Below, in pieces: positions 7,498-15,902 of a DNA stretch of 64,000 nt. The notes below the pieces were generated by a model. That model was not told the origin of the DNA. It did not search any database and was given only the letters and a program-made list of their open reading frames with translations. Every line of letters starts with the position of its first letter. Position 1 is the stretch's first letter. Source of the stretch: Hymenobacter sp. PAMC 26628 (GTDB taxonomy: Bacteria; Bacteroidota; Bacteroidia; Cytophagales; Hymenobacteraceae). The DNA is taken from positions 1,550,001 through 1,614,000 of the forward strand of contig NZ_CP014304.1 of assembly GCF_001562275.1 (NCBI RefSeq), written 5' to 3'. A program made the position numbers and the translations under genes.

Positions 7498-10400
7498 ATG
7501 CTTGAAAAAATTATTGCTGCCAGCGTCCGCAACAAGCTGCTGGTGGCGCTCATGGTGCTGGCCCTCATTGCCTGGGGCGGTTTCTCGGCGGCCAACCTGC
7601 CGCTCGACGCCATTCCCGACGTCACCAACAACCAGGTGCAGGTCATCACCCAGAGCGACGCGCTGGCCGCCCAGGAGGTCGAGCAGCTCATCACGGTGCC
7701 GCTGGAACTGCAGCTGCGCACCGTGCCGGGCGTGACGGAAATCCGCTCCATCTCGCGCTTCGGGCTGTCGGTGATTACCGTCGTATTTCCCGACGACATG
7801 ACCACCTACCAGACCCGGCAGCTGGTGGCCGAGAAGCTGAAATCGGCCGAAGCCGACCTGGCCGCCGGGGCCGGCAAGCCCACCATGGCGCCCATCACCA
7901 CGGGCCTGGGCGAAATTTACCAGTACAGCATCCGGGTGCTGCCGGGCTACGAAAAGCAATTCCCGCTGGATAAGCTGCGCGACGTGCAGGACTGGATTGT
8001 GCGCCGCCAGCTGGCCGGGACCACCGGCGTGGTGGACGTGAGCAGCTTCGGCGGCTACCTGCGCCAGTACGAGGTGGCCGTGGACCCCGCCCGCCTGGCC
8101 TCCAACGACGTGACGGTGGCCGAGCTGTACGCGGCCTTGCAGGACAACAACGCCAACACCGGCGGCGCCTACATCGAGCGGGGCCCCAACGCCTACTTCA
8201 TCCGGGGCGAGGGCCGGGCCAACTCGCTCGACGACGTGGGCGCCACCGTCATCAAGCAGGCTGCCGCCGGGGCCCCACTGCTGGTGCGCGACGTGGCCAC
8301 CCTGCGCATGGGCCACGCCGTGCGCTACGGCGCCATGACGCGCAACGGCCAGGGCGAAACCGTAGGCGGCGTGGTGCTGATGCTAAAGGGCGCCAGCTCG
8401 GAGCAGACCATCAAGAACGTGAAGGTGAAGGTGGCCGAGATCCAGAAAACGCTGCCTAAGGGGCTGGTCATCACCCCGTTTTTGGACCGCACGAAGCTCA
8501 TCGACAAGGCCATTGCCACCGTGGAGCACAACCTGGTGGAGGGCGGCGTGATTGTGCTGGTGGTGCTGCTGCTGCTGCTGGGCAACTGGCGCGCCGGGGT
8601 GCTCGTGGCCACCATGATTCCGCTGTGCATGCTGTTTGCGCTGGGCATGATGAGCCTGTTCGGCGTGTCGGCCAACCTGATGAGCCTGGGGGCCCTGGAC
8701 TTCGGCCTCATCGTGGACGGGGCCGTGATTGTGGTGGAGGCCGTCATATTCCACCTCGTGCACCAGCGCGAGCAGGCCGCCCACGAAACCATGGACGACA
8801 TGACCGAGGCGGCCGCCACGCGCCTCATGTCGTCGGCGCTGTTCGGGCAGCTCATCATCCTCATCGTGTACTTCCCCATCCTCTCGCTCACCGGCATCGA
8901 GGGAAAGATGTTCCGGCCGATGGCCCTCACCGTGAGCTTCGCCATCCTCGGGGCCATGATTTTGTGCCTCACCTACGTGCCGGCCGTTACGGCCTGGGCC
9001 CTGAAGAAGGACATCAAGGAGGAAGGCACCGTGGCCTACCGCATCATGAAGTTTCTGCACCGCGGCTACGACCCCATCATCCGTTGGGCCCTGGGGGCCC
9101 GGGTGGTGGTGGTGGGCGCGGCGGTGGCGCTGCTGGTAGGGGCGGGCTTTATTTTCTCGCGGATGGGCGGCGAGTTCATCCCGCAGCTCGACGAGGGCGA
9201 CATTGCCCTGAACGTGACGCTGGCCCCCGGCTCGTCGCTCAGCCAAACCGTGGCCACCAACACCCGCGTGCAGCAGATTTTGAAGGCCAAGTTCCCGGAG
9301 ATTGAGCAGATTGTGGGCAAGAGCGGCACCTCGGAAATTCCCACCGACCCGATGTCGCTGGAGGACAGCGACGAGATGGTCATCCTCAAAGACCACAGCC
9401 TCTGGACTTCGGCCAGCACCCGCGAGGAGCTGGCCAATAAGATGCAGGCCGCCCTGGCCGGCATCCCCGGCGTGAGCATGGAGTTCCAGCAGCCCATCCA
9501 GATGCGCTTCAACGAGCTGATTTCGGGCGTGAAGTCCGACGTGAGCATCAAGATTTACGGCGACGACCTGGGCGTGCTCTACGACAAGGCCAACGAGGCC
9601 GCCGGCCTCATCCGCCCGCTGGCCGGCGTGGGCGACCTGAAGGTGGAGCAAATTGCGGCCCTGCCCCAGATGCGCGTGACCTACAACCGCCAGAAGCTGG
9701 CCCAGTACGGCGTTAAAGTCAGCGACTTGAATACGATCCTGCGCGCGTCTTTCGCCGGCGACGTGGCGGGCCAGGTGTACGAGGGCGAGCGGCGCTACGA
9801 CCTGGTGATGCGCCTCGACAGCACCCACCGCCAGGGCCTGGCCAACCTGCAAGACCTGTACGTGGACACGCCCGGCGGCCAGAAAATCCCGCTCGACGAG
9901 CTGGCCACTGTGGCCTTCCGCAACGCGCCCATTCAGATTTCGCGCGACGACGCCCGCCGCCGCATCAACATCGGCATCAACGTGCGCGGCCGTGACGTGC
10001 AGAGCCTGGTGCAGGAAATCCAGGGCAAGCTTGGCCAGGGCCTCAAGCTGCCCCCCGGCTACACCATCACCTACGGCGGCCAGTTCGAGAACCTGAACCA
10101 CGCCATCGAGCGCCTTAAAATAGCCGTACCGGTGTCGCTGCTGCTCATTTTCCTGCTGCTCTACCTCTCGTTCCGGTCCATCAAGCAGGCGCTGCTGATT
10201 TTCACGGGCGTGCCGCTGGCCACTATTGGCGGCATTGTGGCGCTGTGGCTGCGCGGCATGCCGTTTAGTATTTCGGCGGGCGTAGGCTTCATTGCCCTGT
10301 TTGGGGTGGCGGTGCTCAACGGCATCGTGCTGCTGGCCAGCCTCAACGAGCTGGCGGCCGAGGGCGTGGCCTCCGTGCGCGACCGGATTCTGCGGGCCAC

Positions 10401-11988
10401 CGAGGAGCGGTTCCGGCCGGTTATCCTCACGGCCAGCGTGGCCTCGCTGGGCTTCCTGCCGATGGCCCTGAGCACCTCGGCCGGCGCCGAAGTGCAGAAG
10501 CCGCTGGCCACGGTGGTCATCGGGGGCCTCATTTCGGCCACCTTGCTCACGCTGGTGGTGCTGCCGGTGCTCTACGGCCTCTTCACCAAAGACGGTGAGC
10601 CCAACCCCCGCGACGCCGCCAAGGCCGCCGAAGACGCCAAGCACGCCGCCGAGAAAGGGGAGGAGCCCAGCCAGGGCCCCGGCGCCCCGGCCCCCGACGG
10701 CCAAGGCCCCACCCATAGCCCCGCGCCGGCCAAGAAGCCCGCGGTAGCCGTGGCCACCGCCCTGCTGCTGGCGCTGCTGGGGGCCCTAAGCCACCCGGCG
10801 CAGGCCCAAAACACGCTGGGCTCGACGGCCGGCCAGCCCCTGAACCTGAGCGGGGCCCTGCAAGCGGCCGGGGTCCAAAACCAGTCGCTGCAAACCGCCG
10901 GCCTGCAGACCCAGCAGCAGCGCGCCCTGGTGCGCACCGGCCTGGAGGCCCCGCGCACCATCGTCGATTTTCAGCTCGGCCAGATTTCGGGGCCCCTGCG
11001 GGACCACACGTTCAACGTCATCCAGCAGGCGGCTTTCCCCGGCGTGTACCTCGCGCAGCGCAAGCTGCTGCAAGGCCAAAGCGTGACGGCCGAGCAGCAG
11101 GCCCGCCTGAGCCAGCGCGCGCTGGTGCAGTCCATCCGCAGCAATTACTACGGCCTGCTGGTGAGCTACCGCCGGGTGGCCCTGCTGCGCCGCCAGGACA
11201 GCCTGTACCGCCGCGCCGCCCACGCCGCCCTCATCCGCTACAAAGTGGGCGAAACCAACCGCCTCGAACAAGTGGCGGCCGAGGCCCGCGCCCGCGAGCT
11301 GGAAAACCGCCTGCTCACCGCCCTCTCCGACCTGGAGGTGCAGCGGGCGCAGCTGGGCCAGCTGCTGGGCAGCCCCGCCCCGGCCGCCATCGACACCACC
11401 GACGCGCTGGTGGCCCCGCTCACTGCTACCGATACGGCGGCCCTCTCGCCCGAGAGCAACCCCACATTGGGCCTGCTGCGCCAGCAAATAGCCGTGAGCC
11501 AACTGCAAACGCGGGTGGACCAACTGCGCCGCCTGCCCGACGTGCGGGCCGGCTACTTCCAGCAAACCCTCCGGCCCGAGTACCAGGCCCTGAGCGTGGT
11601 GCAGCTGGGCCTGGCCATCCCGCTGTTGGGCGGCGCGGGCCGGGCGCGGGTGGCCGCCGCCCGCCTCGGCGAGCAGGTGGCCACCGGCCAGCTCAGCTAC
11701 GCCACCAGCCAGCTCGGCACCCAGCTGCGCACGCTGCGCTTGCAGCTGCGGCGGGCCCGCGCCTCGCTCGACTACTACGAGCGCACGGCCCTGCCCCAGG
11801 CCCGGCTCATCCTCGACACGGCCGAAAAGAGCTTCCGCGCCGGCGACATTGACTACGTTGCCTACGTGGTGAACACCGACCCCGCCTGGCAAATCCAAAC
11901 CAACTACCTCGACCAGGCCCAGCGCTACAACGACCTGGTGGTGAGCGTGCAGGCCCTGACGGGTACGGATATTCCCACGGCAAAATAA
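7498..11988 (+). CDS. CusA/CzcA heavy-metal RND pump fused to TolC-like outer-membrane channel
   Basis: 1496 aa, about 430 longer than a normal RND pump. Residues 1 to ~1040 are a heavy-metal RND protein: LPLDAIPDVTNNQVQV early, ALDFGLIVDGAVIVVEAV in TM4 with the proton-relay Asp residues, GGEFIPQLDEGD at the start of the second periplasmic loop. A Pro/Gly/Ala-rich linker (~1045-1080) leads to a hydrophobic segment VAVATALLLALLGALSHPAQAQ that looks like an internal signal peptide. Then come ~390 residues of TolC/OEP-type helical repeats (YRRVALLRRQDSLYRRA). It exports metal ions (Cu/Ag or Co/Zn/Cd class unclear) with the membrane fusion protein at 12189. Such fusions occur in Bacteroidota. 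Confidence 0.93.
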   Translation: MLEKIIAASVRNKLLVALMVLALIAWGGFSAANLPLDAIPDVTNNQVQVITQSDALAAQEVEQLITVPLELQLRTVPGVTEIRSISRFGLSVITVVFPDDMTTYQTRQLVAEKLKSAEADLAAGAGKPTMAPITTGLGEIYQYSIRVLPGYEKQFPLDKLRDVQDWIVRRQLAGTTGVVDVSSFGGYLRQYEVAVDPARLASNDVTVAELYAALQDNNANTGGAYIERGPNAYFIRGEGRANSLDDVGATVIKQAAAGAPLLVRDVATLRMGHAVRYGAMTRNGQGETVGGVVLMLKGASSEQTIKNVKVKVAEIQKTLPKGLVITPFLDRTKLIDKAIATVEHNLVEGGVIVLVVLLLLLGNWRAGVLVATMIPLCMLFALGMMSLFGVSANLMSLGALDFGLIVDGAVIVVEAVIFHLVHQREQAAHETMDDMTEAAATRLMSSALFGQLIILIVYFPILSLTGIEGKMFRPMALTVSFAILGAMILCLTYVPAVTAWALKKDIKEEGTVAYRIMKFLHRGYDPIIRWALGARVVVVGAAVALLVGAGFIFSRMGGEFIPQLDEGDIALNVTLAPGSSLSQTVATNTRVQQILKAKFPEIEQIVGKSGTSEIPTDPMSLEDSDEMVILKDHSLWTSASTREELANKMQAALAGIPGVSMEFQQPIQMRFNELISGVKSDVSIKIYGDDLGVLYDKANEAAGLIRPLAGVGDLKVEQIAALPQMRVTYNRQKLAQYGVKVSDLNTILRASFAGDVAGQVYEGERRYDLVMRLDSTHRQGLANLQDLYVDTPGGQKIPLDELATVAFRNAPIQISRDDARRRINIGINVRGRDVQSLVQEIQGKLGQGLKLPPGYTITYGGQFENLNHAIERLKIAVPVSLLLIFLLLYLSFRSIKQALLIFTGVPLATIGGIVALWLRGMPFSISAGVGFIALFGVAVLNGIVLLASLNELAAEGVASVRDRILRATEERFRPVILTASVASLGFLPMALSTSAGAEVQKPLATVVIGGLISATLLTLVVLPVLYGLFTKDGEPNPRDAAKAAEDAKHAAEKGEEPSQGPGAPAPDGQGPTHSPAPAKKPAVAVATALLLALLGALSHPAQAQNTLGSTAGQPLNLSGALQAAGVQNQSLQTAGLQTQQQRALVRTGLEAPRTIVDFQLGQISGPLRDHTFNVIQQAAFPGVYLAQRKLLQGQSVTAEQQARLSQRALVQSIRSNYYGLLVSYRRVALLRRQDSLYRRAAHAALIRYKVGETNRLEQVAAEARARELENRLLTALSDLEVQRAQLGQLLGSPAPAAIDTTDALVAPLTATDTAALSPESNPTLGLLRQQIAVSQLQTRVDQLRRLPDVRAGYFQQTLRPEYQALSVVQLGLAIPLLGGAGRARVAAARLGEQVATGQLSYATSQLGTQLRTLRLQLRRARASLDYYERTALPQARLILDTAEKSFRAGDIDYVAYVVNTDPAWQIQTNYLDQAQRYNDLVVSVQALTGTDIPTAK

Positions 11989-12020
11989 TGTAGAACGGAG
12001 TGTCACTCCGACTTTATTGA

Positions 12021-12134
12021 ACGTTATGCTGAGCGCAGCGGAGCGGAGTCGAAGCATCTCTACTGCGCCCCTAATCAGGATTACTGCCACGGGAAAGGTG
12101 CTTCGGCTGCGCGGACGCCAGATGAGCATGACGG
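12021..12134. repeat. Dispersed palindromic repeat, copy 5 (mixed arms)
   Basis: The left arm is the CTGAGCGCAGCGGAGCGGAGTC type; the right arm is the GGCTGCGCGGACGCCAGATGAG type. Only the outer (ATGCT/AGCATGACG) and inner (GAAGCATCTC) parts pair, so the copy looks recombinant. A short string TAGAACGGAGTGTCACTCCG just upstream (11992-12011) resembles the small repeat at 24094. Confidence 0.8.
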
Positions 12135-12188
12135 CCTGACGGGGGCCCCCAAGCCGCCGTCCTTTATTTAAAATCTGACCACAACAAA

Positions 12189-13382
12189 ATGCCTTTTAAC
12201 TTCAAACTTTACCCCGCGCTGGGGGCCCTGGCGCTGCTCACAGCCTGCGGCTCAAAGTCCGGCGACGCCGCTAAGAAGGACGCGCCCGCCCAGGCCGCCG
12301 CGCCGGCCGCCCCCGCCAACCCCGATCAGGTAAGCGTGAGCCCCGCCCAGGAGCAGGCCGCCGGCATCACTTTCGGCACCTTCGAGCGCCAGAACATGAC
12401 CACCGAAGTGCAGGCCAACGGCTCGGTGGAAGTGCCGCCCCAAAACCGCGTGTCCATCACGGCCGTGCTGGGCGGCTACGTGCAAACCGTGCTGGTGCTG
12501 CCCGGCGAGCGGGTGCGGGCCGGGGCCCCGGTGGCCACCCTGCGCTCGCCCGAGTACCTCACCATGCAGGAAACCTACCTCCAGAGCAAGGCCAAGGTGC
12601 GCTTCCTGGCCGAAGACCTGGAGCGCCAGCGCGTCCTCGACGTGGAAGACGTGGGCGCCAAGCGCAAGCTGCAAATGGCCCGCTCCGATTATGCTTCCGA
12701 ACAGGCCACGCTGCGCGCCACGGCGGCCCAACTGCGGCTGCTGGGTATCTCGGTGGCTCACCTCGACGCCACGGGCCAGATTGTGCAGAGTGTGCCGCTC
12801 ACCTCGCCCATCTCGGGCTACGTGAAGGCCGTCAACATCAACCCCGGCCAGTACGTGGGGCCCCAGGATATATTGGTAGAGGTGCTGAACCGCGACGACT
12901 TGCACCTGGAGCTCAAGGTGTTCGAGAAGGACGTGGCCCAGGTGAAAGTCGGCCAGAAGATTCTGTTCAAGGTGCAGAATACCGGGCGCATTGAAGAGCT
13001 AACGGCCCGCGTGTTTCTGGTGGGCAAGGCCTTCGACGACAACGCCCGCACCGTGCGCGTGCACGCCCACCTCGAGCCCGAGCGCACCGACCTGCTGCCC
13101 GGCCAGTTCGTGGCCGCCCGCATCCAAACCGCCGGGGCCCGCGCGCGCACCCTGCCCGAGGGGGCCCTCATCCAGGCCGGCGAGCTGAGCTACATCTTCC
13201 GCGCCGTGGGCAAAGATTCGGGCCGCACCGTGTTCCGCCGCGTGAAGGTGCGCGCCGGCCTGCCCCAGCACGGCGACGTGGCCGTGACCGTGCTCGACCC
13301 GCTGCCCGACACCACCAAGCTGGTGCGCAAAGGCGCGTACTTCCTCGACGCCGAGCTACGAAAAGGCGAAGGCGGCGACTAA
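12189..13382 (+). CDS. Heavy-metal efflux membrane fusion lipoprotein (CusB/CzcB family)
   Basis: 397 aa. Lipoprotein signal MPFNFKLYPALGALALLTAC with lipobox LLTAC (C20). This is followed by an Ala/Pro-rich linker, a barrel/biotinyl-lipoyl-like region (VPPQNRVSITAVLGGYVQTVLVLPGERVRAG), a coiled-coil hairpin (~120-180, EDLERQRVLDVEDVGAKRKLQMA) and the second half of the lipoyl domain (SPISGYVKAVNINPGQYV). It links the RND pump to the outer-membrane channel in the periplasm. The gene lies 200 bp downstream of the pump on the same strand with a palindrome between, so it is probably co-transcribed. Confidence 0.93.
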   Translation: MPFNFKLYPALGALALLTACGSKSGDAAKKDAPAQAAAPAAPANPDQVSVSPAQEQAAGITFGTFERQNMTTEVQANGSVEVPPQNRVSITAVLGGYVQTVLVLPGERVRAGAPVATLRSPEYLTMQETYLQSKAKVRFLAEDLERQRVLDVEDVGAKRKLQMARSDYASEQATLRATAAQLRLLGISVAHLDATGQIVQSVPLTSPISGYVKAVNINPGQYVGPQDILVEVLNRDDLHLELKVFEKDVAQVKVGQKILFKVQNTGRIEELTARVFLVGKAFDDNARTVRVHAHLEPERTDLLPGQFVAARIQTAGARARTLPEGALIQAGELSYIFRAVGKDSGRTVFRRVKVRAGLPQHGDVAVTVLDPLPDTTKLVRKGAYFLDAELRKGEGGD

Positions 13383-13546
13383 ATGAGCCCCGGAAGGCAT
13401 ATTTTGGCTCTGGCTAACATGTCTTTGTGGAAAGTTGCCGACGGCCCTGCGCCCCGTTGATTTTATTATGATTAAGGATTCAGCGCTTCATATAAAGTAC
13501 CATTAAATTGCTCTATTATTGCCATGCTTAATCCTTTCTTTCTTCC

Positions 13547-14125
13547 ATGAGCAACTTTGCCTACTTAGCGCCGGCCAGCCTACTCTGGCTGTGCATTATC
13601 AGCCAATCGGCACACGCCCAGGCCCCCACCGCTGCCCAGGCGGCCACTGCGGCCGTTTCGAGCACCACCAGGGCCGCTACTACCGCTCAGCCAGCGGGGC
13701 CGGCTACGCTTAAAGTTGGGGCCCTGGTGGTGCTCGAAACGGCCGTTCCGCTTTCGTCCAAAGACGCCAAGATGGGCCAATCCATCGGGCTGCGGGTGAA
13801 GTACGACGTGATGGTAGACGGCCGCGTTGTCATCAAGGCCGGGGCCCCCGGCTCGGGGCAAGTCGTGGAGGCCCAGCACCACAAGGGCGTGGGCAAACAG
13901 GGCATACTAGCCGTTCGGCCCAGCGCGGTGCAGGCCGTCGACGGCCAGTTGGTACCGCTGACTGGCGCCGTCGTCAGCACGGCCGGCAGCGGCACCGCCG
14001 GCTCCGCCATTGGCCTGGCCGTTGTCGTCAGCCCCTTGTTCTTGCTGCACAAAGGCAAAGAAGCCGACATTCCGGCCGGCTACGAATTGCAGGCCAACGT
14101 CGGTTCCGAAACCCTGGTTAAGTAA
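13547..14125 (+). CDS. Secreted protein of unknown function with perfect internal inverted repeat
   Basis: 192 aa. Signal peptide MSNFAYLAPASLLWLCIISQ, likely cut after SAHAQ. A low-complexity Ala/Thr stretch (~25-55) is followed by a compact beta-rich domain (GALVVLETAVPLSSKDAKMG, VVIKAGAPGSGQVVEAQHHKG, IPAGYELQANVG). That layout is seen in stand-alone bacterial envelope proteins; I cannot name the family. The coding DNA holds a perfect 25-bp inverted repeat (13651-13675 and 13720-13744). The start at 13547 is the ATG that yields the signal peptide. The gene stands alone between the metal-efflux operon and the DUF983 gene. Confidence 0.75.
   Translation: MSNFAYLAPASLLWLCIISQSAHAQAPTAAQAATAAVSSTTRAATTAQPAGPATLKVGALVVLETAVPLSSKDAKMGQSIGLRVKYDVMVDGRVVIKAGAPGSGQVVEAQHHKGVGKQGILAVRPSAVQAVDGQLVPLTGAVVSTAGSGTAGSAIGLAVVVSPLFLLHKGKEADIPAGYELQANVGSETLVK
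13651..13744. repeat. Perfect 25-bp inverted repeat inside a coding sequence
   Basis: 13651-13675 begins GGCCGTTTCGAGCACCACCA and 13720-13744 is its exact reverse complement, with a 44-bp spacer. It encodes part of the low-complexity region of the secreted protein. Confidence 0.9.
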
Positions 14126-14187
14126 AGTGGGCCCCCGCGGCGCAGCACGCCGCGGGGACCCTGTGCAGCCATCGGCTGCCGCAATGA

Positions 14188-14613
14188 CTAGTCGTCCAGG
14201 CCGCGGCGGTGGAAGCGGGCCCAGTTGGGGTCGTAGCCGCTGTTGCCGAACAGGTACAGCATGATGGCCCGGGAGTAGCGGAACACCAGCGGCGTGGCCA
14301 CCAGCGTAAGGGCGGCCACCATGGATACGTACACCCACGTATCGGGGTCGCCGGCCAGGAAGTAGAGGGCGATGCCGACGGCAAAGAAAATGCCCACCGC
14401 GAAGCCGAAGCTGATGTACATGGCCCCGAAATAAAACCCCGGCTCGGGCTCGTAGCTCAGCCCGCACACGGGGCAGGCGGCGGGCATGTCGGTGAACTTG
14501 GTGAGGCTGGTGGCGGGGTGCGAAAACAGGGCCCCCTCGTGGCAGCGCGGGCAGCGCAGGCCCAGCAGCGCCAGGGTGGAGGAGGTGGGCGCGGGTTCGG
14601 TTTCGGGTTCCAT
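14188..14613 (-). CDS. DUF983 family zinc-ribbon membrane protein
   Basis: 141 aa. Two CxxC pairs, CPRC (21-24) and CPVC (47-50), form a likely zinc ribbon. They are followed by two membrane helices (YISFGFAVGIFFAVGIALYF and VYVSMVAALTLVATPLVF) and a short cytosolic tail. This is the DUF983 layout, function unknown. The ATG at 14613 was chosen because it sits just after a TACTTTTA box (14637-14644, minus strand) and gives the normal family length. Divergent from the oxidoreductase at 14698. Confidence 0.88.
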   Translation of the reverse strand: MEPETEPAPTSSTLALLGLRCPRCHEGALFSHPATSLTKFTDMPAACPVCGLSYEPEPGFYFGAMYISFGFAVGIFFAVGIALYFLAGDPDTWVYVSMVAALTLVATPLVFRYSRAIMLYLFGNSGYDPNWARFHRRGLDD

Positions 14614-14686
14614 GAGTAGAGCGGCGGAGAGGGGCGTAAAAGTAGGGCCCCGGGAGGCGGGGCGGCCACGTTCGGGGCGAGGGCGG

Positions 14687-14694
14687 TAGTTTTG
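14687..14694 (+). promoter_or_regulatory. Bacteroidota-type -7 box (TAGTTTTG) at the oxidoreductase start
   Basis: TAGTTTTG fits TAnnTTTG and ends 3 bp before the first ATG (14698). If used, the transcript would be leaderless or nearly so. No convincing TTG -33 box was confirmed. Confidence 0.35.
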
Positions 14695-14697
14695 GGC

Positions 14698-15732
14698 ATG
14701 ATGCCTTCCTCCGCACCCATCCGCACCGGCCTGTTGGCTTACGGCATGTCGGGCAAGCTGTTTCACGCGCCCTTCCTTGCCGCCCACCCCGGCTTCGAGC
14801 TACACGCCGTAGTAGAGCGCCACGACGCCCGCATGGCCGCCGACTACCCCGGCACCCGCAGCTACCCCAGCGTGGCCGAATTCCTGGCCGACCCCGCCCT
14901 CGAGTTGGTCATCGTCAACACCCCCAGCGGCCTGCACGTCGAACAGGCCCGCCAGGCCCTGCTGGCCGGCAAGCACGTGCTAGTTGAAAAGCCCGTGGCC
15001 GCCACCGCCGCCGAGTGGCAGGCCCTGGCGGCCCTGGCCCAGCAGCAGGGCCGCCACCTGCTGGCCTACCAAAACCGCCGCTGGGACACCGACTTCGGCG
15101 CCGTGCGCCGCGTGGTGGAAAGCGGCCAGCTCGGCCAGCTGATCGAGGCCCACTTCCGCTACGACCGCTACAAGATGGCCCTGAACGCCAAGCCCTTCAA
15201 GGAAACGCCCGGCCCGGCCGTGGGCCTGGCCTACGACCTGGGGCCCCACCTCGTCGACCAAGCCGTGGCCCTGTTTGGGCAGCCGCTGGGCGTGCGCAAG
15301 GTGCAGGGCCACTTCCGGCCCGGCGGGCGGGTCGACGATTTTTTTAGCTTTCACCTGCGCTACCCCGCCGGCCTGAACGTGTGGCTGACGGCGGGCCTGC
15401 TGGTGGCTGCTCCCGGCCCGGCCTACGTGCTGCACGGCACCCTGGGCAGCTACCAAAAAGGCCGCACCGACCCCCAGGAGGCCCAGCTGCTGGCCGGCCT
15501 GCGCCCCACCGACCCCGCCTACGGCCACGAGCTGCCCGGCAGCGACGGCCACCTCACCCTCGCTGGCCCCCACGGGGCCCTGAGCACGCAGCCCGACCCA
15601 GCCCCTTCCGGAAACTATTTGGGCCTGTTCGACGCTGTGGCCCAAACCATCCGCCACGGCCAGCCCTACCCGGTGCGCGCCGAAGAAGTGGCCTGGCAGA
15701 TGGAAATTCTGGAACAACCAGCCGAGGCGTAA
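14698..15732 (+). CDS. Gfo/Idh/MocA family NAD(P)-dependent oxidoreductase
   Basis: About 344 aa. N-terminal Rossmann fold (RTGLLAYGMSGKLFHAPFLA near residue 10), the EKP motif in HVLVEKPVAATAAE (~residue 99) and the C-terminal family region with YDLGPHLVDQAVALFG, in which the His is the conserved catalytic-site residue. The GMSGKLFHAPFL variant resembles the YdgJ/YhhX branch, in which the substrate is usually a sugar or inositol. The exact substrate cannot be told. The start is at 14698 or 14701 (two consecutive ATGs). The gene stands alone. Confidence 0.9.
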   Translation: MMPSSAPIRTGLLAYGMSGKLFHAPFLAAHPGFELHAVVERHDARMAADYPGTRSYPSVAEFLADPALELVIVNTPSGLHVEQARQALLAGKHVLVEKPVAATAAEWQALAALAQQQGRHLLAYQNRRWDTDFGAVRRVVESGQLGQLIEAHFRYDRYKMALNAKPFKETPGPAVGLAYDLGPHLVDQAVALFGQPLGVRKVQGHFRPGGRVDDFFSFHLRYPAGLNVWLTAGLLVAAPGPAYVLHGTLGSYQKGRTDPQEAQLLAGLRPTDPAYGHELPGSDGHLTLAGPHGALSTQPDPAPSGNYLGLFDAVAQTIRHGQPYPVRAEEVAWQMEILEQPAEA

Positions 15733-15767
15733 CAGCTGGCTATTTTGCTTTAGTAGTAACTCGCCAG

Positions 15768-15879
15768 GTCCTTCTCATCTGGCGTCCGCGCAGCCGAAGC
15801 AGTTCTCCCGCTGACTAATCGTTGATTACTTACACGGGAGAGCTGCTTCGGCTGTGCGGACGCCAGATAAGCATGACGT
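15768..15879. repeat. Dispersed palindromic repeat, copy 6
   Basis: CATCTGGCGTCCGCGCAGCC-type arms on both sides, inner parts GAAGCAGTTCTC and GAGCTGCTTCG. It lies directly upstream of the TPR protein whose start codon is unclear. Confidence 0.85.
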
Positions 15880-15902
15880 TCTTATAACTTTATATCTACA
15901 GG

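Noticed and set aside
8383..10716. 777-codon open frame on the minus strand
   Set aside because: Antisense to the RND pump; composition is His/Gly/Gln/Ala-rich as expected for the complement of GC-rich coding DNA, with no domain.
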